From contig JADHWH010000011.1 of the NCBI GenBank assembly GCA_016783555.1, forward strand, positions 1 to 41,917: a stretch of 41,917 nucleotides of DNA, in the 5' to 3' direction. Position 1 is the stretch's first letter; each line of letters opens with the position of its first letter. Of this stretch, positions 15,665-23,755 are shown piece after piece. The position numbers and the translations under genes were made by a program. The DNA comes from Candidatus Omnitrophota bacterium. Lineage in GTDB: Bacteria > Omnitrophota > Gorgyraeia > JABMRJ01. The notes under the pieces are model-generated. The model saw nothing but the letters and a program-made list of their open reading frames with translations, had not been told where the DNA came from and made no database searches.

Positions 15665-15685
15665 TTTTACACGGTTTTACACGGT
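15665..15685. repeat. Left pair of TTTTACACGGT motifs
   Basis: Two overlapping copies (15665-15675, 15675-15685) lie between the tRNA and the first element gene. A matching pair is near the right end (25990-26012). They are candidate integrase arm-binding sites. Confidence 0.65.
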
Positions 15686-15696
15686 CTGGGGGTTTT

Positions 15697-16158
15697 ATGA
15701 GGGGCTACCAATTCCTCCAAAACGACTTCTTCGACCTCTGCCGCACCCGCAAGATCCGCGGCATCTCCATGCTCCTCTACATCTACCTCCGCGGCCTCTA
15801 TTGCCGGTTCCAGAAACCCGTCTTCTTCCGCAAGGACAAAGAGATCCAGAATCACCTTGGCCTCAACCAGAAAGCTCTCCAGAGGGCCAGAATGACCCTC
15901 CAGGAGCGCGGCTTAATCACCTTCATAAGTGGCAAAGGCAACCAAACTACCACCTACCACATGCTCGGCACAGTCCTTCTCCCGGAGGGTATGGCCAAAT
16001 CGACCATACCGTGTGGACAAAACAAGGGGAAGGGTATGGACATATTGTCCACACCTATAATAAAGAATAAAGACAGATTAAAGAATAGAATAGGTGATAG
16101 AAGACAATTCGGCACTACAGCGCAAGAGTTATTAAAGAAATATAAAGAAGATCTTTAG
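15697..16158 (+). CDS. Winged-helix/replication-organiser-like protein of the element
   Basis: The 153-aa protein has an N-terminal half with a winged-helix look: FFRKDKEIQNHLGLNQKALQRARMTLQERGLITF is helix-turn-helix followed by a wing (only the pattern is judged). It resembles phage-type replisome organisers or plasmid RepA N-termini, and the C-terminal third is charged and probably disordered. It is the first gene of the element, directly downstream of the TTTTACACGGT motifs, so it could control replication or gene expression of the island. Function is inferred from fold pattern and position only. Confidence 0.55.
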   Translation: MRGYQFLQNDFFDLCRTRKIRGISMLLYIYLRGLYCRFQKPVFFRKDKEIQNHLGLNQKALQRARMTLQERGLITFISGKGNQTTTYHMLGTVLLPEGMAKSTIPCGQNKGKGMDILSTPIIKNKDRLKNRIGDRRQFGTTAQELLKKYKEDL

Positions 16159-16159
16159 T

Positions 16160-16432
16160 CTACCTGCGCTTAAATAGTGAGCGATATGGATTATAATACT
16201 GGCTTGTAGGGTTGTTATAATATTTATTTGTCCCTATCTTGCCTGTAGAGGGATTACGATTCCCATAATAAGAGTAATTATCCCTTACAGTTGAGTTAGG
16301 ATTTGAACGGTAGTGTGGACTCACATAGGTACCGCTTTTCCTATAATATCCGTTAACCCAACCAGCGTAAGCATCAATGGTCATTGTGAGTAAACTTACT
16401 GCGATTAATGCAACTGCTATTAGCTTCTTCAT
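16160..16432 (-). CDS. Small secreted Tyr/Asn-rich protein
   Basis: The 90-aa protein has a clear signal peptide (MKKLIAVALIAVSLLTMTIDAYA, cleavage after AYA). The mature part is rich in Tyr, Asn, Ser and Arg with a GTYVSPHYRSNPNSTV motif. The AGGATGTC region upstream gives an SD (AGGAGG at about 16437-16442). Two paralogue-like small secreted proteins lie directly upstream on the same strand. No enzyme motif is present; a cell-surface or structural role is possible but not shown. Confidence 0.75.
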   Translation of the reverse strand: MKKLIAVALIAVSLLTMTIDAYAGWVNGYYRKSGTYVSPHYRSNPNSTVRDNYSYYGNRNPSTGKIGTNKYYNNPTSQYYNPYRSLFKRR

Positions 16433-16461
16433 GACATCCTCCTATTGTTATCGACAATAAA

Positions 16462-16492
16462 AAAGGGCGGTTTTTACACCGCCCCTTTTAAT
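16462..16492. terminator. Bidirectional-looking terminator between two secreted microprotein genes
   Basis: AAAAGGGGCGGTG and CACCGCCC-type arms with A- and T-rich flanks form a hairpin between the 56-aa and 90-aa minus-strand genes. It suggests they are transcribed separately. Confidence 0.65.
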
Positions 16493-16501
16493 CTTCAACT
16501 A

Positions 16502-16672
16502 TTAGTAGCTGAAGTTGTTCCAGGTATAACCATCTGGATTGGTTCTAATATGAGGTCGAACATAGGTCCCGTTGCTCCTTGTGTAACCTCTTACTGAGAC
16601 CAGAGCATAAGCATTGCTTGCTATCGAAATCATGCTTACGGCTATCAGTGCTACTGCGATTAGTTTCTTCAT
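16502..16672 (-). CDS. Small secreted protein, paralogue of the 90-aa neighbour
   Basis: This 56-aa protein has a signal peptide nearly the same as its neighbour (MKKLIAVALIAVSMISIASN, then AYA). A mature GYTRSNGTYVRPHIRTNPDG echoes the GTYV-P-H-R-NPN motif of the 90-aa protein. It is preceded by AGGAGG with a 7-nt gap. The shared leader and core point to a local duplication. Function unknown. Confidence 0.75.
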   Translation of the reverse strand: MKKLIAVALIAVSMISIASNAYALVSVRGYTRSNGTYVRPHIRTNPDGYTWNNFSY

Positions 16673-16697
16673 TGTTTTATCCTCCTCTTTCCTTATG

Positions 16698-16850
16698 TTA
16701 CCTTATCGCTGTCCAATCCGTACCATACGGATTAGGTGCAGGATCCTTAATTTCTATTGGAAGTGGTCCACAATGCCAATTTGCGAAAGCGTTGCTAGAA
16801 ACTACCAAAATCGCTATTGCTAAGATAATTCCGGTCACCAGCTTCTTCAT
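16698..16850 (-). CDS. Small secreted protein, third of the tandem set
   Basis: This 50-aa protein has the same type of leader (MKKLVTGIILAIAILVVSSN, then AFA). The short mature part NWHCGPLPIEIKDPAPNPYG contains one Cys and several Pro. A G-rich tract (GGGGGGGG) sits upstream of the ATG where an SD would be. It shares the leader but not the GTYV core with the other two. Confidence 0.65.
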   Translation of the reverse strand: MKKLVTGIILAIAILVVSSNAFANWHCGPLPIEIKDPAPNPYGTDWTAIR

Positions 16851-16989
16851 TTTGCCCCCCCCTCTCTTTTTTATTCACTCTTTTTTGGTTTTGTGCTATA
16901 ATCTTCATCACTGCCTCCACTTTAGATAACGGCAGACAGGCTTAAAAGCGGACATTTTGCACTAATATTTTTATAACACTAATAATCGT

Positions 16990-17661
16990 ATGCAATTAGA
17001 CACAGAAACCAAAAGCCTATTAGTATCCGCTAAGCTTGGCAAGGAGGAGGCATTAAACCTTCTATTTGCCAGATACCAGCCAAGAATCCTACGCATAGTT
17101 CGCCTAAGGCTTACCGGAGATATGCGCAATAAGCTTAAACTCCAATCTATGGATATAGTCCAAGAGGTCTTCATATATGCCCTCCAGCACTTAAAAGACT
17201 TTGAGCCTAAGAGTCAGGGCCACTTCTTAAACTGGTTGGCCAAGAAGGTCGAACATTATATTTATGATAGATTAGATTATGTATCAAGGGATAAAAGAAA
17301 AGCAGAAGGCGGCGAGATTTCAATTGACCAAAAGGTAAAAGCAGGAAATGGCACTGTCCAAATGCAAATACAAATTAAAGATGATGGTACGACTCCAAGC
17401 CAATTTGCCGTTAAACAAGAGAGGGAGCAGTTAATAGACTCCTTGCTCGGGCTTTTAAATGAGCAGGAGCGCGAGGTTATTATAAATAGGGACTTAGAAG
17501 AGATGACCTTTGCTGAGATTGGCGGCTTGACTGATAAGAGCGAGGAGGCTGTAAGAAAGCAGTACAATCGGGCCTTTATGAAGCTAGTAGACCTATCAGA
17601 AAAGCAGCTCAAGCCCATTATAATAGAGGAGTCCTACAGACAGTATAAAGATGGAATTTGA
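16990..17661 (+). CDS. ECF-type sigma-70 factor (sigma/STPK pair)
   Basis: The 223-aa protein has region 2 (MDIVQEVFIYALQHLKDFEP, near residues 57-76) and region 4 (EREVIINRDLEEMTFAEIGGLTDKSEEAVRKQYNRAF, near 155-195; pattern only). It lacks other sigma regions, so it is ECF-like. The stop codon overlaps the start of a membrane Ser/Thr kinase gene. ECF factors next to kinases are known mainly from Planctomycetes and related phyla, where phosphorylation rather than an anti-sigma factor may control activity. It diverges from the three secreted-protein genes upstream, so it might transcribe them. Confidence 0.85.
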   Translation: MQLDTETKSLLVSAKLGKEEALNLLFARYQPRILRIVRLRLTGDMRNKLKLQSMDIVQEVFIYALQHLKDFEPKSQGHFLNWLAKKVEHYIYDRLDYVSRDKRKAEGGEISIDQKVKAGNGTVQMQIQIKDDGTTPSQFAVKQEREQLIDSLLGLLNEQEREVIINRDLEEMTFAEIGGLTDKSEEAVRKQYNRAFMKLVDLSEKQLKPIIIEESYRQYKDGI

Positions 17662-20455
17662 CGATATCCTACTAGAGATAATGGATAAACTTGCAGAAGG
17701 CAAGGAAATCAATATTGACGAATACTGCAATAAGTACCCTCAATATAAGGATAAGCTCTTATCTAAACTTAGAACAGCGGAGTTTCTAAAGAAAAACCTC
17801 CAAGAAGAAGATTTTACTGGCCGAAAATTCGGTGAGTACATCATACTACAAGAGCTTGGTCGCGGTGGCATGGGAGTTGTGTATTTAGCGATTCAACCAG
17901 CTCTTTCTCGCCTTGTAGTAATAAAAATTCTGCCTCCAAGCTTTGCATATGATGAAGAGGCCCTTAAAAACTTCCAAGAAGAAGCTAAGATAATAGCCAA
18001 GTTCACTCATCCTAATATAGTTCCCGTCTATTCGTTCGGAGACGAAGGAGGCATTAAATATATTGCAATGAACTATATCGCCGGGTCATCTCTTAAAAAT
18101 ATCTTAGAAAAACTGGAGAAGCTTGAAAACCGTAAAAATCTGAAAGCCTCAGTAATAAGAGATATGCTACAAATCAAGCCTGTTGAGAAGCAGGAAGTAA
18201 CCCAGCAGAGCATTACTGTTAAGCGCGGACTGACCTTCTGGAATAAGTCATATTATCAGTTTGTGGCTATTATAGGGGCTGAAATAGCAGAGGCTATAAA
18301 CTACGCACACCAAAGCGGTATATGTCATGGAGATATTAAACCGTCTAACATTATACTTACTCACGAAGCTATACCTATGGTTGTAGATTTCGGGTTATCT
18401 AAGGATGTTAAGAAGCTAGCTACTTCCAAGCCTAAGGAATTTACAGGAACACTGGCTTATGCTGCACCAGAGCAGATAAAAGAGAATACTATAAACGAAA
18501 AGACCGATATCTGGGCACTTGGTGTAACTCTATATGAGTTATTAACATTTAGGAAACCATTTATAGATGAGACAGTAGAGAAAACCGCAAACAAAATATT
18601 AAAGACAGACTCTTTATTGTTAAGAAGTATAAACAAAAACATTTCCGTTGAGCTAGAGGCAATAACACTTAAATGCCTAGATAAAAATCCTAATAATAGA
18701 TATAACACTGCTCAGGAACTGTTTCAAGATCTTAATAATTACTTAGAATTAAAACCAACAAAAGCAAAACCAGTTAAAGCCCTTGGAAGACTTTATAAAA
18801 CCACAAAACGTCACCCACACTTTACAGCATTTTGGAGCATAATATTTATAGTAATCCTTATTTCATCATTTTTTATTTATAAAAAACAAATTAACTCGTT
18901 AGCTGCCCTCGGATGGGCATTAGAAACGAAAGGCGATGTAGAAATGGCATATAGCGCATATAATAAAGGCCTTATGCTTTCACCGCAAATACCGTTGTTG
19001 CTAAAAGAAAGAAAAACGATGCTACAGGGCTTATCAAGGATATTTGTTATTACGCAACAACATGATAAAACTATTGAATACTGTAAAAAAATTCTTGAAA
19101 TTGATTCTCAAAATGCAGATGTATTAGGCACAATGGCTAGCTCCTATTATTTTTTAGGAAGACAACAAAAAAACAGCGACTATTATATTAGCGCATTAAA
19201 AACTGCAGAGCAGGCTCTTTTAATTAGGCCCAATTATCTATTTGCAATCAGAACCTACTCTACCGCGCTATTTCATCTTAACCGAACATCCGAAGCGTTC
19301 GATTTTTTAGTCCAAAAATGTAAAACCCCGGAAATAGCAAATGATTTAGGGATTCAAAAATTCATTGCTCTTTTATTAGATCCGTTACTTAACGAAGCTC
19401 CGCATGATGAAATAAAGGAAGTGCTTGTATCAAAAGGTTTTAGCAAAGATCTTGCTGATAATATTATAAATAGCTATTTTGTATTAAAAAAACACGAATT
19501 CAACGATCTAAAATTTAGTTTCTCATGTCCCCCGGATTGGGAAGTAAAAAAGGTAAGCGGGGTGTATGATGCAGTACTCGAAGGCCTTGTAGTAGTTTAT
19601 CTACCAGAAGAGACTACCCGCGACGGTTTTAGGGCAACCATAACAATTGGTCTAAAGGCTAATAATAAATTACCTATAATAACAAATCTGAAAAATTATT
19701 TTGAATCGAGTTTAAAAACATTTGATAATAATCCGCAATATCCAGACTTTAAATTGCTGAAGAAAGAAAAAATTAAATATGCAGGTAGGGGCGCCTATAA
19801 AAGCATCTATAGCAATACACTGCTGGGGAGTACAACAGAATTAAAATCCTTTCAAATCTATATTGAATCATCAAAAAAGGAAACGCATGTAATTACTTTT
19901 GTAGCACAGAAAGAAGTTTATGAAGCATATGCGGATAAAGTTAACAAAATCATGAAGTCATTTCACATTATCTTGCGGCCAAAAGGAATAAGAAAGGCTT
20001 TTGACAAAGCCACTAAAAAAAACGTATATACCAATTCATATTTTAATTTTGCATTTGCTTACCCGCAAGATTGGGAAGTTTCAGAAATGAGCGGCATTCC
20101 CTACTTCAGGCCTAAGTCAGAAACTGAGAACAATAACTTTTTTACAAACGTAACAATATTGTTCGAAGATTTTGAAAACAACCCCATTGCTCTTGATGAA
20201 TACACATCCACGAGATTTGATATATTTTCGAAAACGGCTGAAAATGTTAAGTTAATAGAAAAAAGCAAAACATCATTGAACAATATAGAAGCACGTTCTT
20301 TAATTTATGAAGCAGGTCCAAACACTAAATTTAAATCGTACTTATTCGTTAAAGACTATAAGGTTCATATTATAACTTATGGAGCAGAAAAAGAGGACTA
20401 CGATAAGTATTTACCGCAAGCAGAGGATATAATGCAGTCTTTTAGGTCACTATAG
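17651..20455 (+). CDS. Transmembrane Ser/Thr protein kinase with TPR-like and PsbP/Mog1-like regions
   Basis: The 934-aa protein has a short N-terminal segment (1-55). The kinase domain (~60-370) has GRGGMG at 70-75, Lys92, CHGDIKPSN at 225-233, DFG at 246-248 and APE at 272-274. One membrane span is at ~391-410, followed by a long exported part. That part contains TPR-like helices (~415-600) and two related beta-rich repeats that each start with an F-x-F-P-DWEV pattern (about residues 622 and 798). The usual HRD is HGD, and there is a ~55-residue insert (155-210) before the catalytic loop. It probably senses an external cue and controls the adjacent sigma factor, whose reading frame it overlaps by 11 nt. 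Confidence 0.88.
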   Translation: MEFDDILLEIMDKLAEGKEINIDEYCNKYPQYKDKLLSKLRTAEFLKKNLQEEDFTGRKFGEYIILQELGRGGMGVVYLAIQPALSRLVVIKILPPSFAYDEEALKNFQEEAKIIAKFTHPNIVPVYSFGDEGGIKYIAMNYIAGSSLKNILEKLEKLENRKNLKASVIRDMLQIKPVEKQEVTQQSITVKRGLTFWNKSYYQFVAIIGAEIAEAINYAHQSGICHGDIKPSNIILTHEAIPMVVDFGLSKDVKKLATSKPKEFTGTLAYAAPEQIKENTINEKTDIWALGVTLYELLTFRKPFIDETVEKTANKILKTDSLLLRSINKNISVELEAITLKCLDKNPNNRYNTAQELFQDLNNYLELKPTKAKPVKALGRLYKTTKRHPHFTAFWSIIFIVILISSFFIYKKQINSLAALGWALETKGDVEMAYSAYNKGLMLSPQIPLLLKERKTMLQGLSRIFVITQQHDKTIEYCKKILEIDSQNADVLGTMASSYYFLGRQQKNSDYYISALKTAEQALLIRPNYLFAIRTYSTALFHLNRTSEAFDFLVQKCKTPEIANDLGIQKFIALLLDPLLNEAPHDEIKEVLVSKGFSKDLADNIINSYFVLKKHEFNDLKFSFSCPPDWEVKKVSGVYDAVLEGLVVVYLPEETTRDGFRATITIGLKANNKLPIITNLKNYFESSLKTFDNNPQYPDFKLLKKEKIKYAGRGAYKSIYSNTLLGSTTELKSFQIYIESSKKETHVITFVAQKEVYEAYADKVNKIMKSFHIILRPKGIRKAFDKATKKNVYTNSYFNFAFAYPQDWEVSEMSGIPYFRPKSETENNNFFTNVTILFEDFENNPIALDEYTSTRFDIFSKTAENVKLIEKSKTSLNNIEARSLIYEAGPNTKFKSYLFVKDYKVHIITYGAEKEDYDKYLPQAEDIMQSFRSL

Positions 20456-20741
20456 TCAATAACGGTACCATTCCACAAGGGGGCGCCCTAACATTGTAGG
20501 GTGGCACTTCGTAGGATGGCACCAAGTGGACAGCTACATAAAAGGATAATATAGGGAATGGCCCAGTAAGAGAATAGGAGACAGGTCCGAAAGTACCACT
20601 TCTGACATGAGACCTGGCACCTTGGGACCAGTCCCCAATCATTCCCAATCATTTACAAAGATGAAAGATGTGCAAATATCTTGTTCATCGTTCACCTAAG
20701 GTATATAATAAATGTACAATGTCCTATAAGGAAATTACTCC
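20456..20741. other. Intergenic region with dispersed repeat
   Basis: No gene is seen in these 286 nt. The stretch holds a short imperfect repeat of GTAGG-GTGGCAC type near 20495-20525 and the upstream copy of a 37-nt repeat (20584-20620) that also follows the cassette at 22055. Confidence 0.5.
20584..20620 (+). repeat. Direct repeat, copy 1, upstream of the three-gene cassette
   Basis: GAAAGTACCACTTCTG and GAGACCTGGCAC match GAAAGTGTTACTTCTG and AAGACCTGGTAC at 22055-22093 in the same orientation. The two copies bracket the three genes at 20742-22017. Confidence 0.7.
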
Positions 20742-21197
20742 ATGGCAACTAACTCTATTATAGTTCATACCCGACAAGGAAATGAAATTAATAATTACCA
20801 AGGAGAATCGATCTCTCTATGGGAGCGCAGTTTAATTAAAGATACTATAAGAAAATATAAACCTATTTTACGAAGTCTATCTTCCCCAATTTATAATTGT
20901 CATGGTATGACATTCGCTTCAAGGCGAACAGCAATAGACGACTCACAAGAAATTCATAAAATATTAAAAGAAGACGAATATAAAGAGGTGCCCTCACAAA
21001 AAGTACTTGCAGGCGACATAATACTTTATTTTAACGATGGCGATATCGAACATTCAGGTATTGTTATATTAAGGCCAAAGCCACCATTGTATATACCTCA
21101 AGTTTATAGTAAATGGGGAAATGGATTTGAGGCTGTACACTACGCTAATAATTGCCCTTATAATTATCAAGTGAAGTATTATAGAGTTTATAAATGA
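20742..21197 (+). CDS. Putative NlpC/P60- or CHAP-like Cys-His hydrolase
   Basis: The 151-aa protein has a papain-like layout: NCHGMTFASR with Cys53 as candidate nucleophile, a GDIILYF strand at 91-97, His104 in IEHSGIV, and YSKWGNG at 122-128. This is the pattern of small NlpC/P60 or amidase-type peptidases. There is no signal peptide, so it is probably cytoplasmic and may act on a protein or intracellular substrate. It is the first gene of a cassette whose three frames overlap by 4 nt each. Confidence 0.6.
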   Translation: MATNSIIVHTRQGNEINNYQGESISLWERSLIKDTIRKYKPILRSLSSPIYNCHGMTFASRRTAIDDSQEIHKILKEDEYKEVPSQKVLAGDIILYFNDGDIEHSGIVILRPKPPLYIPQVYSKWGNGFEAVHYANNCPYNYQVKYYRVYK

Positions 21198-21607
21198 AAA
21201 AAAAAGATTTGTTTAATAATATAAACAATATCCTAGACACATACGCACTTAGAGAAATCTTAATTTTTGCTAATACCCCCATGTATTTATATAGACATTT
21301 CAAACAAAACATTTCGGTAAGAGATTTATCCAAAAGGCATTCTTCAACAGATTTAATCAAGTATTTTGAACATATTGTAAAACAACTCCCCCGAGACTTA
21401 AATACTTTGATTTACGTTTACGCAAGCATTATAGCTTTAACATTTAAAGAATCTCCAGAAGCTATGAAATTTTTTATTAAATTAGATGAATATAAGTTTA
21501 AATGGACTAGAGAATTGAAATATATATACATTTCTACACACAAAAGCACGCACTCTTATATTAAAACAATTGAACCTAAAATGGTTATTCAGCAGGAGGC
21601 AATATGA
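21194..21607 (+). CDS. Unknown helical protein of the three-gene cassette
   Basis: This 137-aa, Lys- and Ile-rich protein is predicted all-alpha, with no signal peptide, no membrane span and no motif I recognise. It overlaps the Cys-His hydrolase upstream and the next gene downstream by 4 nt (ATGA both times), so the three products are probably made in fixed proportion and may form a complex. Confidence 0.7.
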   Translation: MKKKDLFNNINNILDTYALREILIFANTPMYLYRHFKQNISVRDLSKRHSSTDLIKYFEHIVKQLPRDLNTLIYVYASIIALTFKESPEAMKFFIKLDEYKFKWTRELKYIYISTHKSTHSYIKTIEPKMVIQQEAI

Positions 21608-22017
21608 TTAGGTCAGTAATAATGTTTTGCGCTGAAGGGGTTGTGCAAGATGCACAGACTAATAACATATCAGCATTTAATATATTTCAAAGATTAGCGA
21701 GCCCAGCTTTTCCTCTATTTATTCAAAAATTTTATGTTTTTAATTTATTAGAAAGAGAAGATAGTGATCCAGCGATAATTGATTGCCGAATTGTTATAAC
21801 AAATAATGAAATAGAATTATTTAGTTTTCCTGCAAGAATAGATTTTCGTAATTCAAATTTGACTCGCTCTATTGGAACCATAGTTGGCTTGTCAATTACA
21901 AACCCAGGTACCTTGACTTTTACATTCTATATGGGTAGTACATCATTAGCTTCTTATATTATAAAAGTCGATAATACCAATCCTCCACAAGGTACAATAG
22001 AAAATACCAACCCTTAA
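21604..22017 (+). CDS. Beta-rich protein resembling DUF6941
   Basis: The 137-aa protein opens MIRSVIMFCAEGVVQDAQTN, followed by NIFQRLASPAFP and alternating hydrophobic strands. This layout recalls the DUF6941 family, a small beta-sandwich-like group of unknown role that often sits in accessory islands. The assignment is from pattern memory only. It closes the cassette and is followed by a direct-repeat copy at 22055. Confidence 0.5.
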   Translation: MIRSVIMFCAEGVVQDAQTNNISAFNIFQRLASPAFPLFIQKFYVFNLLEREDSDPAIIDCRIVITNNEIELFSFPARIDFRNSNLTRSIGTIVGLSITNPGTLTFTFYMGSTSLASYIIKVDNTNPPQGTIENTNP

Positions 22018-22054
22018 GATAATAAAGAAAAATAGGGGACTGAAAATAGGGGGC

Positions 22055-22093
22055 TGTTCTGAAAGTGTTACTTCTGGCACATAAGACCTGGTA
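22055..22093 (+). repeat. Direct repeat, copy 2, downstream of the cassette
   Basis: Matches the copy at 20584-20620 over about 37 nt with a few mismatches and the same orientation. Confidence 0.7.
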
Positions 22094-22120
22094 CTCAATG
22101 GGCCGCCTATGTGATACACG

Positions 22121-22549
22121 ATGGTAGAAGTATATTGCAAAAAATATAAACATAGCTATCGTTTAAAAAGAAGGATATTTGACACCCTTTTAGACTATTC
22201 TAATGGGAATAAGGAAAGATGCAGAAAACATGGGTGTGAGTGCGAATTGATTTTTGAATTTCCTTTTGGTTTAGATGTAAAGCATAACCGATCGACACTT
22301 CTTGAGTGTTTTGCTCCAAAACAACCACAAAAATGGCATACTAAACAGGGTGATAAAGTAATATTTTATCCATTTCTCGTTATTTTTAAAAGACACTCAA
22401 GAAATCGCGCTATTTGGCTTCCTTATTGGCATGTTGTAAAAAGCAAAAAAGGCGTAAAATATAAATATGGACAATGGGCCCCATATATGGATATAAAGCT
22501 CTTTAAAGATCTATATAGACAGGCTGCCAAAAAAGGTTATTTCAAATAA
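22121..22549 (+). CDS. Unknown basic protein with Cys pairs
   Basis: This 142-aa protein is rich in Lys, Tyr and Arg. Cys residues cluster at the N-terminus (YCKKYKHSY, then RCRKHGCECE) and could bind a metal together with nearby His. Trp-rich C-terminal stretches (AIWLPYWHVVK, YGQWAPYMD) suggest a compact domain. I do not recognise the family. It stands alone in an AT-rich part of the element. Confidence 0.6.
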   Translation: MVEVYCKKYKHSYRLKRRIFDTLLDYSNGNKERCRKHGCECELIFEFPFGLDVKHNRSTLLECFAPKQPQKWHTKQGDKVIFYPFLVIFKRHSRNRAIWLPYWHVVKSKKGVKYKYGQWAPYMDIKLFKDLYRQAAKKGYFK

Positions 22550-22592
22550 CACTAGAGAGTCGGATAAAAAGACGCATATAACGAGCTACCAA

Positions 22593-22874
22593 ATGATCTG
22601 CAAAGTCACACGCATAATCGACGGCGATACTTTTGAGGTATCGCCTAATTGGAAATTTGAGGGCCAGACAGGCAATGTTGTAAGGCCACGAGGACACGAT
22701 GCCCCGGAATGGGGGCAGCCTGGATATCAAGAGGCAAAGGATAAACTGGCAAGTTTGATCTTAGGCAAAGAAGTCGAGCTCAAAAACCCTATTGGGCTTA
22801 CATATGATCGATTGTTGTGTGATGTTTACTATAATGGGAAAAGATTAATCAAGTATTTTTATACTACGGGATAG
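22593..22874 (+). CDS. Thermonuclease-like (SNase fold) protein, short
   Basis: The 93-aa protein has the staphylococcal nuclease signature: VTRIIDGDTFEV at the N-terminus, VVRPRGHDAPE with the catalytic-region Arg33, Asp36 and Glu39, and YDRLLCDVYYNGK with Arg73. Full-length enzymes are about 130-150 aa, so this one lacks the C-terminal helix or ends early. No signal peptide is seen. It may be a reduced intracellular nuclease or a decaying gene. Confidence 0.75.
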   Translation: MICKVTRIIDGDTFEVSPNWKFEGQTGNVVRPRGHDAPEWGQPGYQEAKDKLASLILGKEVELKNPIGLTYDRLLCDVYYNGKRLIKYFYTTG

Positions 22875-22896
22875 TGTCAATATAAGAGAGGCTTTT

Positions 22897-23046
22897 ATGA
22901 GTAATGAAGTAATGATTGTTGGAGCAGTTAGTAGATTAAATGCATCCACGACGCGCTTAAACAAAATACTAATAGGCTTAAGCATTATTTTGGTTATTCT
23001 TACAGGTGTTTTAGTTTATTTGACCTGCATCTTAATTAATAAATGA
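22897..23046 (+). CDS. Single-span membrane microprotein
   Basis: A 49-aa frame starts at ATG 22897, preceded by GAGAGG. It encodes a soluble N-terminus of ~22 residues and one hydrophobic helix (ILIGLSIILVILTGVLVYLT). Frame, SD and hydrophobic pattern support coding. Function unknown. Confidence 0.55.
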   Translation: MSNEVMIVGAVSRLNASTTRLNKILIGLSIILVILTGVLVYLTCILINK

Positions 23047-23155
23047 GTTATAGAAAGTTCAAAATATATCTAAAATACTGCTTTTAGTGTGTAAGACACG
23101 GTATTTTATTTAAGCCTCCAAAAATAATAAAAGCAGGGATTGGACGAATATAATT

Positions 23156-23707
23156 ATGGATTTAAATGAATTGAAAAATGCATATGCAGAGATTATTACG
23201 TCAACAATGTATATTCGATTGCCAGAGATTAGAAAATTAGTACCCAAATATCCAACAATTGGCATCAAGTCGTCTTATAGCAATTTAAAAAAAGACACAA
23301 TTATAAATATTAAAGCAGTAATTGAATCTATTGCAAATGAGGGGAATAAATCGTCGCAAAATCTACGAAACATAATGACGCAAATAGCCAGAATATTTAT
23401 TATTGCCACATGGGATATAATTGTGAACCTAAAAACATATCCAAATCTTAAGGATAAAAAATTAATACAATTTACACGCCATATTAGAAATGGGGTTGCG
23501 CATGATAATAAATTCAAGTTCGATTCTAGAGTTCTTAATAAGGCCTGTAATACGCTAAAATTACCAGCTAAATGGAAAGATAAGAAAATAGAACTAAAGC
23601 ATGAAAACACTATAGTTGTGCCTGATTTCATTAAAGACGGAGATGTTTATAGTCTAATATGTGATCTGCAAAAATTTGTAGATGAAAATAAAAACGAAAA
23701 AAAATAA
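23156..23707 (+). CDS. HEPN-motif protein
   Basis: This 183-aa helical protein contains RHIRNGVAHDNKF with Arg111 and His116 in the R-x4-H spacing typical of HEPN ribonucleases and HEPN-like proteins, with a polar Asn after the Arg as is usual. HEPN proteins are common toxins or defence effectors that cut RNA. No clear MNT nucleotidyltransferase antitoxin is adjacent; the next gene is an XRE regulator with its own promoter. Role as toxin or defence protein is inference. Confidence 0.6.
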   Translation: MDLNELKNAYAEIITSTMYIRLPEIRKLVPKYPTIGIKSSYSNLKKDTIINIKAVIESIANEGNKSSQNLRNIMTQIARIFIIATWDIIVNLKTYPNLKDKKLIQFTRHIRNGVAHDNKFKFDSRVLNKACNTLKLPAKWKDKKIELKHENTIVVPDFIKDGDVYSLICDLQKFVDENKNEKK

Positions 23708-23715
23708 ATCACCAC

Positions 23716-23745
23716 TTGACAGCTGCTATAGCATATGCTATACTC
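23716..23745 (+). promoter_or_regulatory. Promoter with palindromic operator for the XRE gene
   Basis: TTGACA (23716-23721) and TATACT are about 18 nt apart, with TGCTATAGCA (23724-23733) and TGCTATA (23736-23742) lying between and over the -10. A second TGCTATAGCA is at 23964-23973, after the regulator gene. This fits autoregulation by the XRE protein. Confidence 0.7.
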
Positions 23746-23755
23746 GGTAATGTAG

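Noticed and set aside
15546-16070. Long plus-strand frame starting inside tRNA-Asp
   Set aside because: It overlaps the tRNA and the winged-helix gene in another frame, and the translation is Pro/His/Arg-rich low complexity without domain pattern.
16579-16929. Plus-strand frames antisense to the small secreted proteins
   Set aside because: The minus strand has SDs, signal peptides and paralogous sequences; the plus frames are mirror images with no such support.
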